Shown piece after piece: positions 1 through 12,700 of a stretch of 64,000 nucleotides of DNA (positions are counted from its first letter, which is position 1; each line of letters starts with the position of its first letter). Location of the stretch: assembly GCA_964017235.1 (NCBI GenBank), contig OZ024930.1:30198614-30262613 (forward strand), read 5' to 3'. This DNA is from Sabellastarte sp. h YS-2021. Lineage: Eukaryota; Annelida; Polychaeta; Sabellida; Sabellidae. The notes beneath the pieces were generated by a model, which ran no database searches, had not been told where the DNA came from, and was given only the letters and a program-made list of their open reading frames with translations. The position numbers were made by a program, and so were the translations under genes.

Positions 1-560
1 AAACAATATAAAGGCTTACATCTGTCATATGTATATAGTCAAAGCAAAAAACGTCAAGCAGGAATATGCATACAGCAAAAAAAGCAAAGATTATAGCTGT
101 CATCTGCACATGGTTATGTTAAACATAATAAAAAGCAACAGCTGCTATCTTCAGATGTTAAAAAAAAAACATCAGACGTTACACCTGACATCTATATATT
201 GTAAAACACAGTAAAGCCTTACTGTGGCCTTCTGCAAATAATAAGCACAAGGCAAAGGATATATCAGGATGGAGTGATATCATCACCAATCACAGTGTCA
301 CAATATCATACTAGGACACTTTAACCTGAGGTACTTTAATGGCATTTTTGTATCTTTACAATTTCATTATACACAAGCACTAAATCCATGTCAGATGTTA
401 CAGCTGCCAGCTTCACATAACAAACAAATACAAAAGTGACAGCTGCCATCTGCAAATAATAACAAAGTCAGATGTTACAGCCGCCAGCTTCACATAACAA
501 ACAAATGCAAAAGTGACAGCTGTCATCTGCAAATAATAACGAACTCAAGAGTTAAAATTG
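1..560. repeat. Imperfect tandem repeat (about 77-bp unit) in an XPC intron
   Basis: Blocks beginning TCAGATGTTACAGC recur at 391 and 468 (77 bp apart), each followed by GCCAGCTTCACATAACAAAC and AGTGACAGCTG. Older, more diverged units with ACAGCTG and CATCTGCA cores extend to the left edge. No coding exon was found here. Confidence 0.7.
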
Positions 561-633
561 CCATCTGCAGATTAACAACAAAAGCAAAATTAATGCTACA
601 GATACTCTGAATCAAAAGTAAAACTCCACTTGC

Positions 634-726
634 CTGCATTAAATGCAACCACATACTGTAGAGGTTGTGTTGTCATGGTTTCCATCTTTTCAGTGACATC
701 AACTAATCCTTGACTACACTCCACAC
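634..726 (-). CDS. XPC: XPC exon 12 (last exon in window; possible GC donor)
   Basis: 93 bp, acceptor TTTTGGTAG, phase 1 in. CVECSQGLVDVTEK then PLQYVVAFNA follow the family order V-D-C-x-x-G-x-V ... M-x-Y-V-V-G. The best 3' boundary is CAG|GCAAGT, a GC-type donor; a GT five bases further (GTGGAG) is weaker. Reading straight on meets a stop at about 600. The next exon is outside the window, so the 3' phase cannot be tested. Confidence 0.85.
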
Positions 727-3700
727 CTACCAAAATGATATCAAATAGAATCTCAATCAGCAAACTTATACAAAGATTGAAACTTACGAAATATCACCCA
801 CATAAAAAATGACAAGTGGCTCTATTAGAACAGGCTTTTAAAACTATTTTCCATGAAACAAAATAACAAGCAGAAACCTGACATTATTCCATTAGGAACA
901 CAACAACACAAGCTAATAGCTATAATTCATTAAGAGCACCAGTAAAAACAAATAACAAGCAACTTACAAATCCACTTTTTCTCTGTTGACAGGTAAACTT
1001 CTAGCCAATGGTCTATACCTAGAAGCAAAATAAATTGGTGCAGCAAATGTATTTATCTTTTTTCAATCCATCAAATCCTTTAATTAGCACTTTTCATACG
1101 TAGAGTTAATACCAAAACTTGAACAGGTTAGGACGCACATTCAACATTTGTCTTCAAGTTAGTAATGGTCTTCATTAATTTATAATCAATTACATGTATA
1201 TCAAACTTGGAAAGAGCAACCATACTGGTACAATATTTATTTGGATTATTATTACTTGTTTACACCACCTCCCTCTTTGTTATCTTTATGTGAATTTCAA
1301 GACATCAAATGAGAAGAAATATTTTTATTTAAAGACATCAAGTATCACAGCTAGGTTTGCGACCTCACAATGACAATTGCATTGTAACATCATTAGGTAA
1401 TGACATCATCAGAAAGCAAAATTTTTTTATTTTTTTTATTTTTAAATTCATATCTTTATTAGCCCTTTTAGTGCAAAAAAATGGGAAGGCAAGGGTTCAA
1501 ACCCTCCATCGGGTGGATTTCAAGTGCTTGTCATGTTTGTTATGACTTGTCCCAGACTTTTCTTAAACATACAATGTACAAATGTTCAATCACCAATCAA
1601 ATACAACATCACATATAACTGTTTATAGTACTATATAGTTGTAACAAATTGTACTTTGCTCAATATTACGACTAGGTGATGAACCAATTAAAGTATAATT
1701 TCTACAACACCTCAATGATCTTTTTCACAAATTTATTTAACTCTATTGAAGTTCATTTCAATTATTGATATAAAATTCATTTGAGCCTAACTCCAAATAA
1801 TTAGAACTGGTTCAATGTGTTTGGATATGACATAGATTTCCGCACTTTTTTCCCAGGTAACCTGTGGCCATTGGGCACTGTATTAGCTGACATTACCAAA
1901 AATTAACTTGAACCATTTGTACATTAAACCGTTACACATGCTTGTCTGAAACAACTTCAAGTTATGAAAATAACTAACTTCATAAACGGCTGCAGCCCTC
2001 CTCTCCTCCTCAAAAAACCCCCACAAAAATAGCATCCGAGTTGCCCAAACCCCACAGCCTGGGGAAATAGTTTTCAACACCATGGGATAAAGAAGTAGTG
2101 AAACAGTACAAAGATCAGGACACTTTCAGGGCAGTGTCAGGTCCAAACAATGTTTAAGTAGAGAAAATAATGTCTAAGAGAAAGAAAATCTATATAAAGA
2201 TTAAGTATTAAACAAGACAATTCAGTAAACTAAAAATAATGAAGCTGTAAAATTTATTAACTGGAGCATATCTGTCAATGGAAATATCCCAATTATGTAA
2301 AAGTACATATAATAATCAGTTGAAGCAATCCATATATCTTTGGCATAAGAGAACTATGTCTTAAATATGACAGGTGAACACACTTTGCAGAGCCAAAGTT
2401 AAAGGTCACACCGTGATACACATCTACACCCCCTAACTAATATCAACCTTGTACACCTGACAGAATCCAAGAAATAGCATGGACAAGATTTTAAAACTCA
2501 TGGTCACTACGACAAGATCAAAGGTCCAATCAAGATCACACAATGACGTTGCACACCTACAACCCCTAAGAAATGTCCCTATCAACTTCCTACACCTTAC
2601 GATATAGATCAAGGTCACTACAGCAAGATCAAAGTCAAATCAAGGTAACACCATGATGATGCGCACCTACAACCCCCAACCAATGTCCCTACCAAGTATC
2701 AACTTCCTACACCTTATGGTTTCCGAGATATAGCCTAGACAAGATCTTATAGGTCAAGGTCACTACGGCAAGGTCAAAGGTCAAATCAAGGTCACACCAT
2801 GACGTTGCACAACTACACCCCCTAATCAATGTCCCTACCACATATCAACTTCCTACACCTTACGGTTTCCGAGATATAGCCTGGACAAGATTTTCAAACT
2901 CAAGGTCACTACGGCAAGGCCAAAGGTCATATCAAGGTCACACCATGACGTTGCACACCTACACATCCTAACTAATGTCCCTACCAAGTATCAACTTCCT
3001 ACACCTTACAGTGTCTGAGATACAGCCTGGACAAACTTTTTCCCGCCACCCGCCCGAGTTGACCCGAATTTCTGGGGTGAGTTGGCACTTGGGGGCGAGA
3101 TATCCCGTAAGCACACTAGAGCCCCCTAGTGAGTAGATTTATAACTATATTTGTAAACATGTGTTGCTGTGTGAATATGTGGTTTATTTAGCGTGGGTAT
3201 TAGTTTTGATAATTTCATAGGCTGAAATATATAAATTACATCTGCAATCGGCATATCTTTAGAGTTTATGGCCGGGCCTGCAACTTTTGGCTGGGCCTGC
3301 AACTTTTTCTTGCCCAAGGCCCTGTGGTCGTACAACATATTTTGCTAAGCGGTGAACACTGCCTAGCCTAGGTGGTGCCCTACTACCCTTTTAAGTTTCA
3401 AATCGATCGGCAGAAGCATGTTCAAGTTAGAGTACGGAAATGAAAATGTTCACGGACAGACGGACGGATGGACGTCAGACACTTCAATCTAATAGGTGGG
3501 TTGGTTACATGCAACCCGTCCAAAAACCAATGTTGGGTTTTCGTCTCACAAACCTTTATCCTCATAACAGTCACTCTCTGAATCTGATGACAGAATTTTG
3601 ACAACCTTTGACTTTGAAGATGACTGGCAGGACTTGGTCAGTTTTCCTGGATTTGTGTGAGCTGTGGGGCTTCTATACTTTGTGTTGTCCACTTCAAAAT

Positions 3701-6700
3701 CTTCATCTGAACTGTGCATACAAATACATAATAGAACTGTTAAAAGAGTATTCTTGTACTGATTGAACAATGGAGCACATTTCTGAAGTACACTGGACAT
3801 GTTCTAATTCAGATCAATGAATTAAGGGACTAAGATATTAACAAGAACAAATATCATGTCAACATTATACCAAGGATGTTTCCCATTTGTTACATGTATG
3901 GGCCTGTTTCATCAGGGTTTAATTTGACCATACTTGATGACATCCATTCCTAAACATCTTGAAGACATGAATTCAGTTTGTCAAATGCCAGGGTTGCATT
4001 TTTGTGAGACATACGAATAAACATCTGGGTGTTGTCTGCGTAGAAGTGGAATTTAATGCTGGGCTGCAATCCAATAACCTTACTCAAAGAAGTGGTGGAT
4101 ACAGAGAACAGTGGAGGACCTTGTGGGACCCCAAACAACAGCTCATGCAATTCAGAGAGGGTTCACCCAATTTTAATCACTTGGAATTGGAGGCTGAGAT
4201 AGGGGGTGAACCACGTCAAGGCCGTGCCACACACCAAACTATGACTGAAGACAATTAAGACAAGTAGTGTCGTCAAATGTGTCCAATGCAGCTGATAGAT
4301 CAAGACAAATGCAGTAGGCTCACCACACGACAGTGAGAGATGGATCTCATTTTAGATATGCAGCAAGGCAGGTTCAGTCTAGTGACCAGTTTTGTATGCA
4401 GATTGCTGGGGATTGTCAAGATTGCTACTGTTGATATGTTGCACGAGGTGTTTGATATTGCTGGTTTTGTTCATCGATATTGAAATATTTATCAATTCTT
4501 GCTAAATATGCCAATATCGATAATGTACGGTACAATATCAATATCGGAACATACTACTAAATAGGTGCACCTCTGCTGTATTCCATTAATATGAAGTACA
4601 AAATTTGAAGATTATATTGATTTTTATTTGGTAACTTTTACTTACCGCGAAAACGGGACTGCCATATTTGTTTACGCTTCGGGACACTAATAAATGTTGA
4701 GAAAGAGTTTGGAAGGTCTCCCCCCAGAAAGCATCTCATGCCCTGATATTCAATATCGATTGATACAGAAGGTAAAAATATGGTTTGATATTGATTACAT
4801 ATTTTTATTTGATACCAACACTAGTGTTTGACAACCATCCGCTCCACCAATTTTGACAGGAAACAGTCCTGACACCAGATGATCGTTCTTCAAATCTTCA
4901 CCAGGAAGTGATGCTTTCTTTATGAGGGGAGTACCAACTGCCTTCTTGAATTTTTGAGGAAAAACACCTTTAGCTGAAGACAAATTGACAAATTTTGTAA
5001 TTCATGGAAGTAAAATATCCACGCAATCTTTCAGAAGGAAGGTAGGCACTGGATCTAAAAAACATGATTTTGTACTGAAGTATCTCATTCTGTGCTACCT
5101 CATTAAAGTGAGAGAGGTTGTGAGGGGGACACATTGCTGGTAGAACTGTTGAGGAAGATGCTGAGAACATAACATGAACCCTTTTGATTTCTTTTGATTG
5201 AAGAAAGATACAAATTGGTTTGCCAAGGATTTGTCTGATGAGAAAGGATCATCTCATGGCCCTTATCAAGGTCATGTTGAAGCGCCTGCCATAGCTTCTT
5301 TGGGTAAAGGCTGTTGTCAGTAATGACAGTGCTATAGTATTCAGCCTTGTCTCTGTCATTGATTGCACTGCACTGGGCAATCTGTCTAGATTGCTCAACT
5401 GAGACTTATCTTTACACCATATACGTTCAAATTGTCACCTGATAGATTTGGCCTAACGATACGATTCTGACAAGTATCCAGCTGGTTTTTTTCAAAACTC
5501 TTCAACAAATCAATGGTACATGCCTGTCTAACACACCACCAAGGTTATGAATATACTGTTCATATAAGTCAGTAGACATGCTAGTAGGTGAGGTGACAAA
5601 AGGAAGTATTTGCAAGATCCTCACAAAAACTCTAAATGTTGATTTTATGATAAATGCGGTAAGAAATACTGTCAACCCGTGGTATCACTGGACATGCAAA
5701 ATCCAGATGACATTTCACCAAAATGAATGCGTATGCCAAGACCAAGTCACCAACTGTAACATTGCTGACAAAAGAAGAATTGCTTGGGCTGAGTATATGA
5801 TCCATTACATGACCACCTACATGGCCATATTCACTCATGTGATCAGAATTTCATCAAAACTCTTTATTTATGTTCCTCGGGAGATAACAAGTAACCAGTT
5901 TATCCATATGTAGTTAGTAATCAGGTTTCATAATTTAGACAGCACCCTTTTGAGTATCCGTCACTCTGTGCCAGCCTTCCCAGAAATAGTATGGAACCTT
6001 ATAGTTATTGGACCAAAATTGTTGAGGTTTGAAAACATATGTATTGGGTCAGATCAAAGCCTTTATGGTGGTACTAGAACCAGATCCTAAACTGAGCTGT
6101 AGGTACACATTACAAAACAATGCAAAAATAAAGTGTCATAGATTGGAGACAGTGGACAGACATTTTGTACAGGGTACATCATCGCACGACCTCTGTAAAG
6201 TGTAAATGCCCTCTAATACAGATCACATGACTGAATATGCAAAATTACGTAAAACTAGAAATAGGACGCCCTGTTGATAGTAGCTGCGACATATGAATAG
6301 AAACAGGATAGCATAGAAGAACACACATTATCATGTGCAATGTCCACCCCATGAACCTTTTGTAATTGTAGAGTAGTCTTACAAGACCCTGTTTCATTTG
6401 TAAAATATATCAATGGTGCTTAAATATTTATTAGTGTACATGTAAATTATTTCAGCTTCATGCCTTTTTGCATTGGTTGGGTCGAAAATTTTGACGAAAT
6501 CACTCTATCTTGCACGTTTAAGAAGAGAGAAGCAAATTTGTTTTTCTATTTTTGGCAAAAATTTGAAAATTCAAAATGGCCGCCATTTTTGGGAAGAGGA
6601 AAATTTTTTGAAAATTGCCAAGAGTACATTTCTTAGATACCCTATGGGTCGAAAATTTCAACGAAATAACTCTATTTTGCACGGTTAAGGCCAATTTGTG

Positions 6701-9700
6701 TTTTTCCATTTTGGGCAAAAATTCGAAAATTCAAAATAGCCGCCATTTTTGGGGAGGGGAAAATTTTTTGAAAATTGCCAAGAGTACATTGGTCAGATAC
6801 CCTGATAATTTCGACGAAATCACTCTATCTCGCACGGTTAAGGAGATAGAAGCAATTTTGTGTTTTGCCATTTTGCGCAAAAATTCGAAAATTCAAAATG
6901 GCCGTCCTTTTTGGGGAGGGGAAAATTTTTTGCAAATTGCCAAGAGTACGTTGCTCAGATACCCTGTGGGTCGAAAATTTCGACGAAATCGCTCTATCTC
7001 GCACAGTTAAGGAGATAGAAGCAAATTTGTGTTTTGCCATTTTTGGGAAAAATTCGAAAATTCAAAATGGCCGCCATTTTTGGGGAGGGGAAAATTTTTT
7101 AAAAATTGCCAAGAGTATGATGCTCAGATACCCTATGGGTCGAAAATTTCAACGAAATCGCTCTATCTCGCATGGTTAAGGAGATAGAAGCAAATTTGTG
7201 TTTTTGCCATTTTTGGCAAATATTCGAAAATTCAAAATGGCCGCCATTTTGGGGGAGGGGAAAATTTTTTGAAAACTACAAAGATTACATTCCTTAGGTA
7301 CCCTGTGGGTCGAAAATTTCGACGAAATCGCTCTATCTCGCACGGTTAAGGAGATAGAAGCAAATTTGTGTTTTGCCATTTTTGGCAAAAATTCGAAAAT
7401 TCAAAATGGCCGCCATTTTTGGGGAGGGGAAAATTTTTTGAAAATTGCAAAGAACACATTCCTTAGATACCCGGGCTGTGGGTCGAAAATTTCGACGAAA
7501 TCGCTCCATCTCGCACGGTTTAGGAGATAAGAGCACATTTGCCTTTTTCAGTATTCAAAATAGCCAATTACTCATTTATTTAATTAATTACTCACTCATC
7601 GATGAAGCAATTCCCCCCAAAAGCAATCCCATACAAGCTATTAACCCAATGAAACCTCCATACCAAATTTCAGAAAGCTAAGCTTAATAGCATTCCTTAA
7701 AATGTCTGGAAACCAAAGAGATACTCAAAAGTAGCAAAGTAGCTATTACTCAGTTAGCTATAGAGCTATCGTCACCAAAAGCAATCCCATACAAGCTATT
7801 AACCCAATAAGACTGCATGCCAAATTTGGTAAAGATAGGATAAGAACTGTTGCCTAAAATGTCTGGAAACCAAGTGGGACGCCGGACGGTGGAAAAAGCA
7901 AAAATAATATGTAAAAATAATAACTCTTTCTTTATGTTAATCTATTAGATTCACATATATATCGGACAAGTATGGTATATTACTTCACTTAAATATCCAA
8001 CAATTATGTTTACCTTTCAGAGTCTCCTTGACACTTATTGACATGCTTCTGGTTTCCATGGTGACTCCTCCTTTGTTTACTCCCTGTTTTCCTCACTTCC
8101 TGTTCATTCTTCTCCCCATTTCCACCATCACTGCCCTCACTCAGTTCACAGTAGCTGTCTACCTGAAATAGAAAAACTCTGAATTTTTAGGCAATTTAAG
8201 AGCAGAGGGCTTTATAGGCACAAACAATGAAATACATTTCTTATCCGGCTCCAATTATGGAAGTTCACCTGCTGGAATAATAATGATAAATAATAATAAT
8301 GGTTTGTAAAAGACAGCCACATGACAGCCTACCTTTGACCTTCTCCTCCTCCTGATATTTGATCCTTTGATTTCAGTATGTTTCTGTACCACTTTGCTCC
8401 TACTGTTACCTTTGCCAAGACCTTTGCCTTTGACGGCTGGGACTTCTTCATCCTGAATAAAACGGTAAGGCTATATATACATATAATACAACCTACAGAA
8501 TCGGAGTATTTTACTTTTGTATTCACCAGAAATTACTGTTCATCTAATAAAAAAACTGCTACATAAGGTTTTCCTTCATCAGTATGTACTGACAAGAACT
8601 GAAACTCACACAAGCTAGTAGCTACATCAATATATTTTGGTTCAAACTGAAATCTTAATGTAAGGTAGAGTATGAGATTATGAAAGCTCGGTTAAGAGAA
8701 TTTGATACGCACTACAAACTTAGCATTGACATTGAGAGGAGATTTAACATGGAGCCTTAAAACAGGCAATATATACAACATCTAAACATTATAATCATAT
8801 ATGAATCATTTCGAATCACTTTTGGTACAGTTGTTAAAAGTTTTAACTGTTAAAGCAATATAACAGACACCCCAGAGAATGATTCTTTTACATCACAACC
8901 AAACATAATCAAAGCCCACCTTTGTATTCACTTGCTTCTTTCCTTTCTGCTTTGGTTCACTCTCTTCACTGAAGTATGGGCTCACATGATCACTATCACC
9001 ATGACTACCACTTGGCTTGGCCAATGATATTCTCCTACTCTTCCTGTTACATGACTTTTTGTGTTTGCTCTGACCTGGCACAGACGACCGTTTGTGCTTG
9101 AACTTGGCAGAGGCTTTAGATGGCATTTTTGTTTCAGTCTTTTTGGCCTTTGTTGATGTTGATGGCTGGTCCTCAGATATTTCCTTTGGTTTCAGTTTCT
9201 ATGATTTGAAAACATGACTGAAACTTTTTAGATATCCCACAATATTAACTAGACCTACGCATCGGAGAACATGCAAATTTGTATCCACCGGTGTAGCATC
9301 AGATAATGTATCCCTCAAAAAGTGTATGGGGATACAGAATATGACAGGTGGGGCTGTCAGATTATGTATCCCCTGTTAAATTCTATATCCCCTTGTCATA
9401 TTTTGTATCCCCTGAAGTGGGGCTAGTCCTGTTGGTATTTAAGTCACATGTGCATGCTGTTTTCTTTACCTTGTGATTAATAAATATGATGTATGTTGTG
9501 CCTGTATGATGTATTGTTCTAGCATTCTTTTGAACTTGATTTCTTTAACCTCTGGTTGAGTGACAATTGGGCTTCATGTAACTTGTCTCAATCTCCCTCC
9601 CCAAAGGCCACTTCAAAGATCCCCTTGATGGGGATACATTATTTGATTGTCAAATTGTACACCCCCTTAATCCCTCTATTGTTGGTGATACAAAATATTC

Positions 9701-12700
9701 TGTATCCCCTAAAAGATCAAAGAAGGGATACATCATTTGATGGGGATACACAATTTGATGTTACACCGGAAAGACAACTCGCCAAAGCCAGTGAACCATC
9801 GTTTGACCTTGAAGGAGGGGCTCAAGGTCAAATCTGACCACACCAGAAGATTCGCAGCCCATGATTTCCTATAGGTTGGTTTCACATTGTAAGCCTCTAG
9901 GACCAATAATAAGCGAGTTATAAGCACTTTTAAGTTTGGTTATCCTTGTCTGACCTTGAAGGAGGGGTTCAAGGTTAAATCTGACCACATCAAAAAAATC
10001 CCAGCCCATGATTTCCTGTAAGTTGGTTTCACAATGCAAACCTCTAGGACCAATATTAAGCTAGTTATAAGCACTTTTAAGTTTTATCTCTCCTCATTTG
10101 ACCTTGAAGGAAGGGTACAAGGTCAAATCTGACCACATCAAAAGATTCCAAGCCCATTATTTCCTATCAGTTGGTTTCACACTGCAAACATCTAGGACCA
10201 ATACTATGTGAGTTATAAGCACTTTTAAGTTTGGTTATCCTCATTTGACCTTGAAGGAGGGGTACAAGGTCAAATCTGACCACATCAGAAGATTCCCAGC
10301 CCATGATTTCATGTAGGTTGGTGTCACATTGCAAACCTCTAGGACCAATAATACAGGAGATATAGGCACTTTTAAAGTCTGCTATGTGGGGTACTTTGGC
10401 ACTTTGTGGATGACCTTGAATTAAGAGCTTCAAGGTCAAATGTCTGCAAGGTTGTAGAGGGCATGTATATCTATTATACATATCACCTATGAAGAGAATC
10501 CACCTTCTACCTATCAGAACCAGCCAGCAGAAAAAGGTAGATAATTTTCAAGAAATGCCCGCGGCAGCCATCTTGTTTTTCAGAATGAGGCTAATTTCAG
10601 TCCAAGAGAAGCTTCCCTCCCAATGAAGATATCCTCCAAATTTGGTGACCCTAGCTGGTGTAGTTTTCCTCTGAGAGTGTTAAAATCTTTCTACGCGTGG
10701 CGGGGGTGGGGGTGGCATAGCGAACGCTAAACCAAAGTATCCACTGGATGCCTCTGGTGGATACAATTAACTTTGGTCAGCAATTCCTGTTATTATCTCA
10801 ACTGATATAACCATGTACTTATTCATATACTGTTATATTATACTGTACTTATTTTTATAATAGTTTACAAGCTTTAAGCTATCAAAATGAAGCATGATGA
10901 AAGTACATTAATTTTATGGGTACAACAAAAGCAAAATCTGAAAAGTAAAATTTGTTTTTAAGCTTCAAGCACCATTGTTACACATAGAAATTTATCTTTA
11001 TTTTCAAAAAGAAGCCCCTAGTCCTAAATTACATACAATTTGACACATCTATTCAAGCTCATGCCATATAAGCACAATCAATATCCAGTAAAAGTGGAGG
11101 ACTTTACAACTGGCCACAGATCTCCAGTGAGTGAACTGGTCTCCACATTTATCTACTCACCAAGTCTGGTGCCCGGTGGGATGCGGGCTGTAGTGACATT
11201 ACTAGTCTGGTCCCCAGTCCCAACATCCTCAACAACGCAATAAACAGGTACACTATTTCTTCCACACTGCGCACTGAACGATTGGATAACCTTGATACCA
11301 ATGTCATCTCAAGGTTACCATAACCTGGGTCAAGGATGGTATCGGTGGAAAAAATTGAGACAAACCACTGGACAAGTCGTGAAAGAGAGGCTATGGAGAG
11401 AGTCTTGTGGGAAATATTGTGATAGGGTTCAGGCAGGATAGAAAACACAGCCGCTTGAAGGAGAGGGCCGTTACAGAGATGGTTTCTATGGAAACCGTGA
11501 CTGAGCAAACACAGCAGATGGACCTGAAATGGGAAAAAGTGTGGGAAAGGAATTATTCAGATATTGACAAAGTATAAGCAATCCGATCCAACATTATATA
11601 ACATTACTACTAATGTGTAAATTAGTGTTATTCTTTAAACGTTAAGAAGTGTCACCTTTGAATTTATGAAATACATTAACTGAAAAGAAGATTGACTTAA
11701 GATTCTTGACTTGGGATTCTTCAATATCATACATTTTCAAACATTAAAATGTTTGCAAATATTTACATTGCATTCCCATGACAATCAGGTGTAAAGCTGT
11801 GTGTTTTTACTTTTTACGTTCAAACAGCTCATGGCACTACAAACATGTAAGGAGCAATATTTAAAGCCCAAAGTCAAGGGGTCAAAGAGCATTTAAGAAC
11901 CTTCATTCCTCTGTCAAATGTGATGCTAAAGTAAGCAAACTAATGTTGTATGGCAAGTGCATTATAATGTACACCTATCTCAGATAATTAACAACTGCTG
12001 TGTACAGAAGGGCTTATGTAGGAATCTGCTGTTGAATATTTAAATAAAGTCTGTATACTTTAAAACAGTGAAAATAACTGCATCGAGTAACAAAATTCCT
12101 TGAGGACTTATGCCCTTTTAGTCTGAAAGGAAGGGTTTATCAGTGCTGTCAAAAGGTGATATGTTATATCCCAGTAAGCTGTGGTGTTTGTTGATATTTG
12201 TATATAAAGACTTCAAATGTATGAACTTTGTAATTTGAGGAGATTTTCCCCTTTAAGGTGAGCCATTGACAAATAAGCAAACAATAAGAACAGCTTGGCA
12301 GTTTTTTTATAAAATAGCATAATATTTGTACGTGTATGAAGTCATCAAAATTCAATGTTAAACATTTTCATAAAATGACTGCACAATTTTTTGCACACAT
12401 ATTGCTTGTATATGTACATATATAGACTTTAATCTGAAGAATATAAAAATAGTACAATGCTCTGATTGACATTGTCACAATCACTAAAGCCTTTGTAAAG
12501 TGTCATTCAACTTTATCTTGCAACATTTACACTGATCCTTCACTAAAATGCTGGAGTGTAATTTGGTGCTGTGTTATTTCAAGCAATAAAATGCCAATTG
12601 AAACTTAATGCAGTCAAATGGAAGCAATACCAATATCACTATAACATTAAGTACAATTTTAGATTATGAAGAAACTACCATATCAGTGAGAATGCATTAT

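Noticed and set aside
1485-1510. tRNA B-box-like GGGTTCAAACCCT
   Set aside because: No A box, acceptor stem or SINE body nearby.
5578-5913. 111-codon plus frame in the XPC intron
   Set aside because: No family signature, and opposed by a minus frame over the same bases; adjacent to a decayed LINE.
6473-7536. Many overlapping open frames on both strands (e.g. 131 and 104 codons)
   Set aside because: They are read-through of ~170-bp minisatellite units; repeats are open on both strands, with no domain, splice or codon signal.
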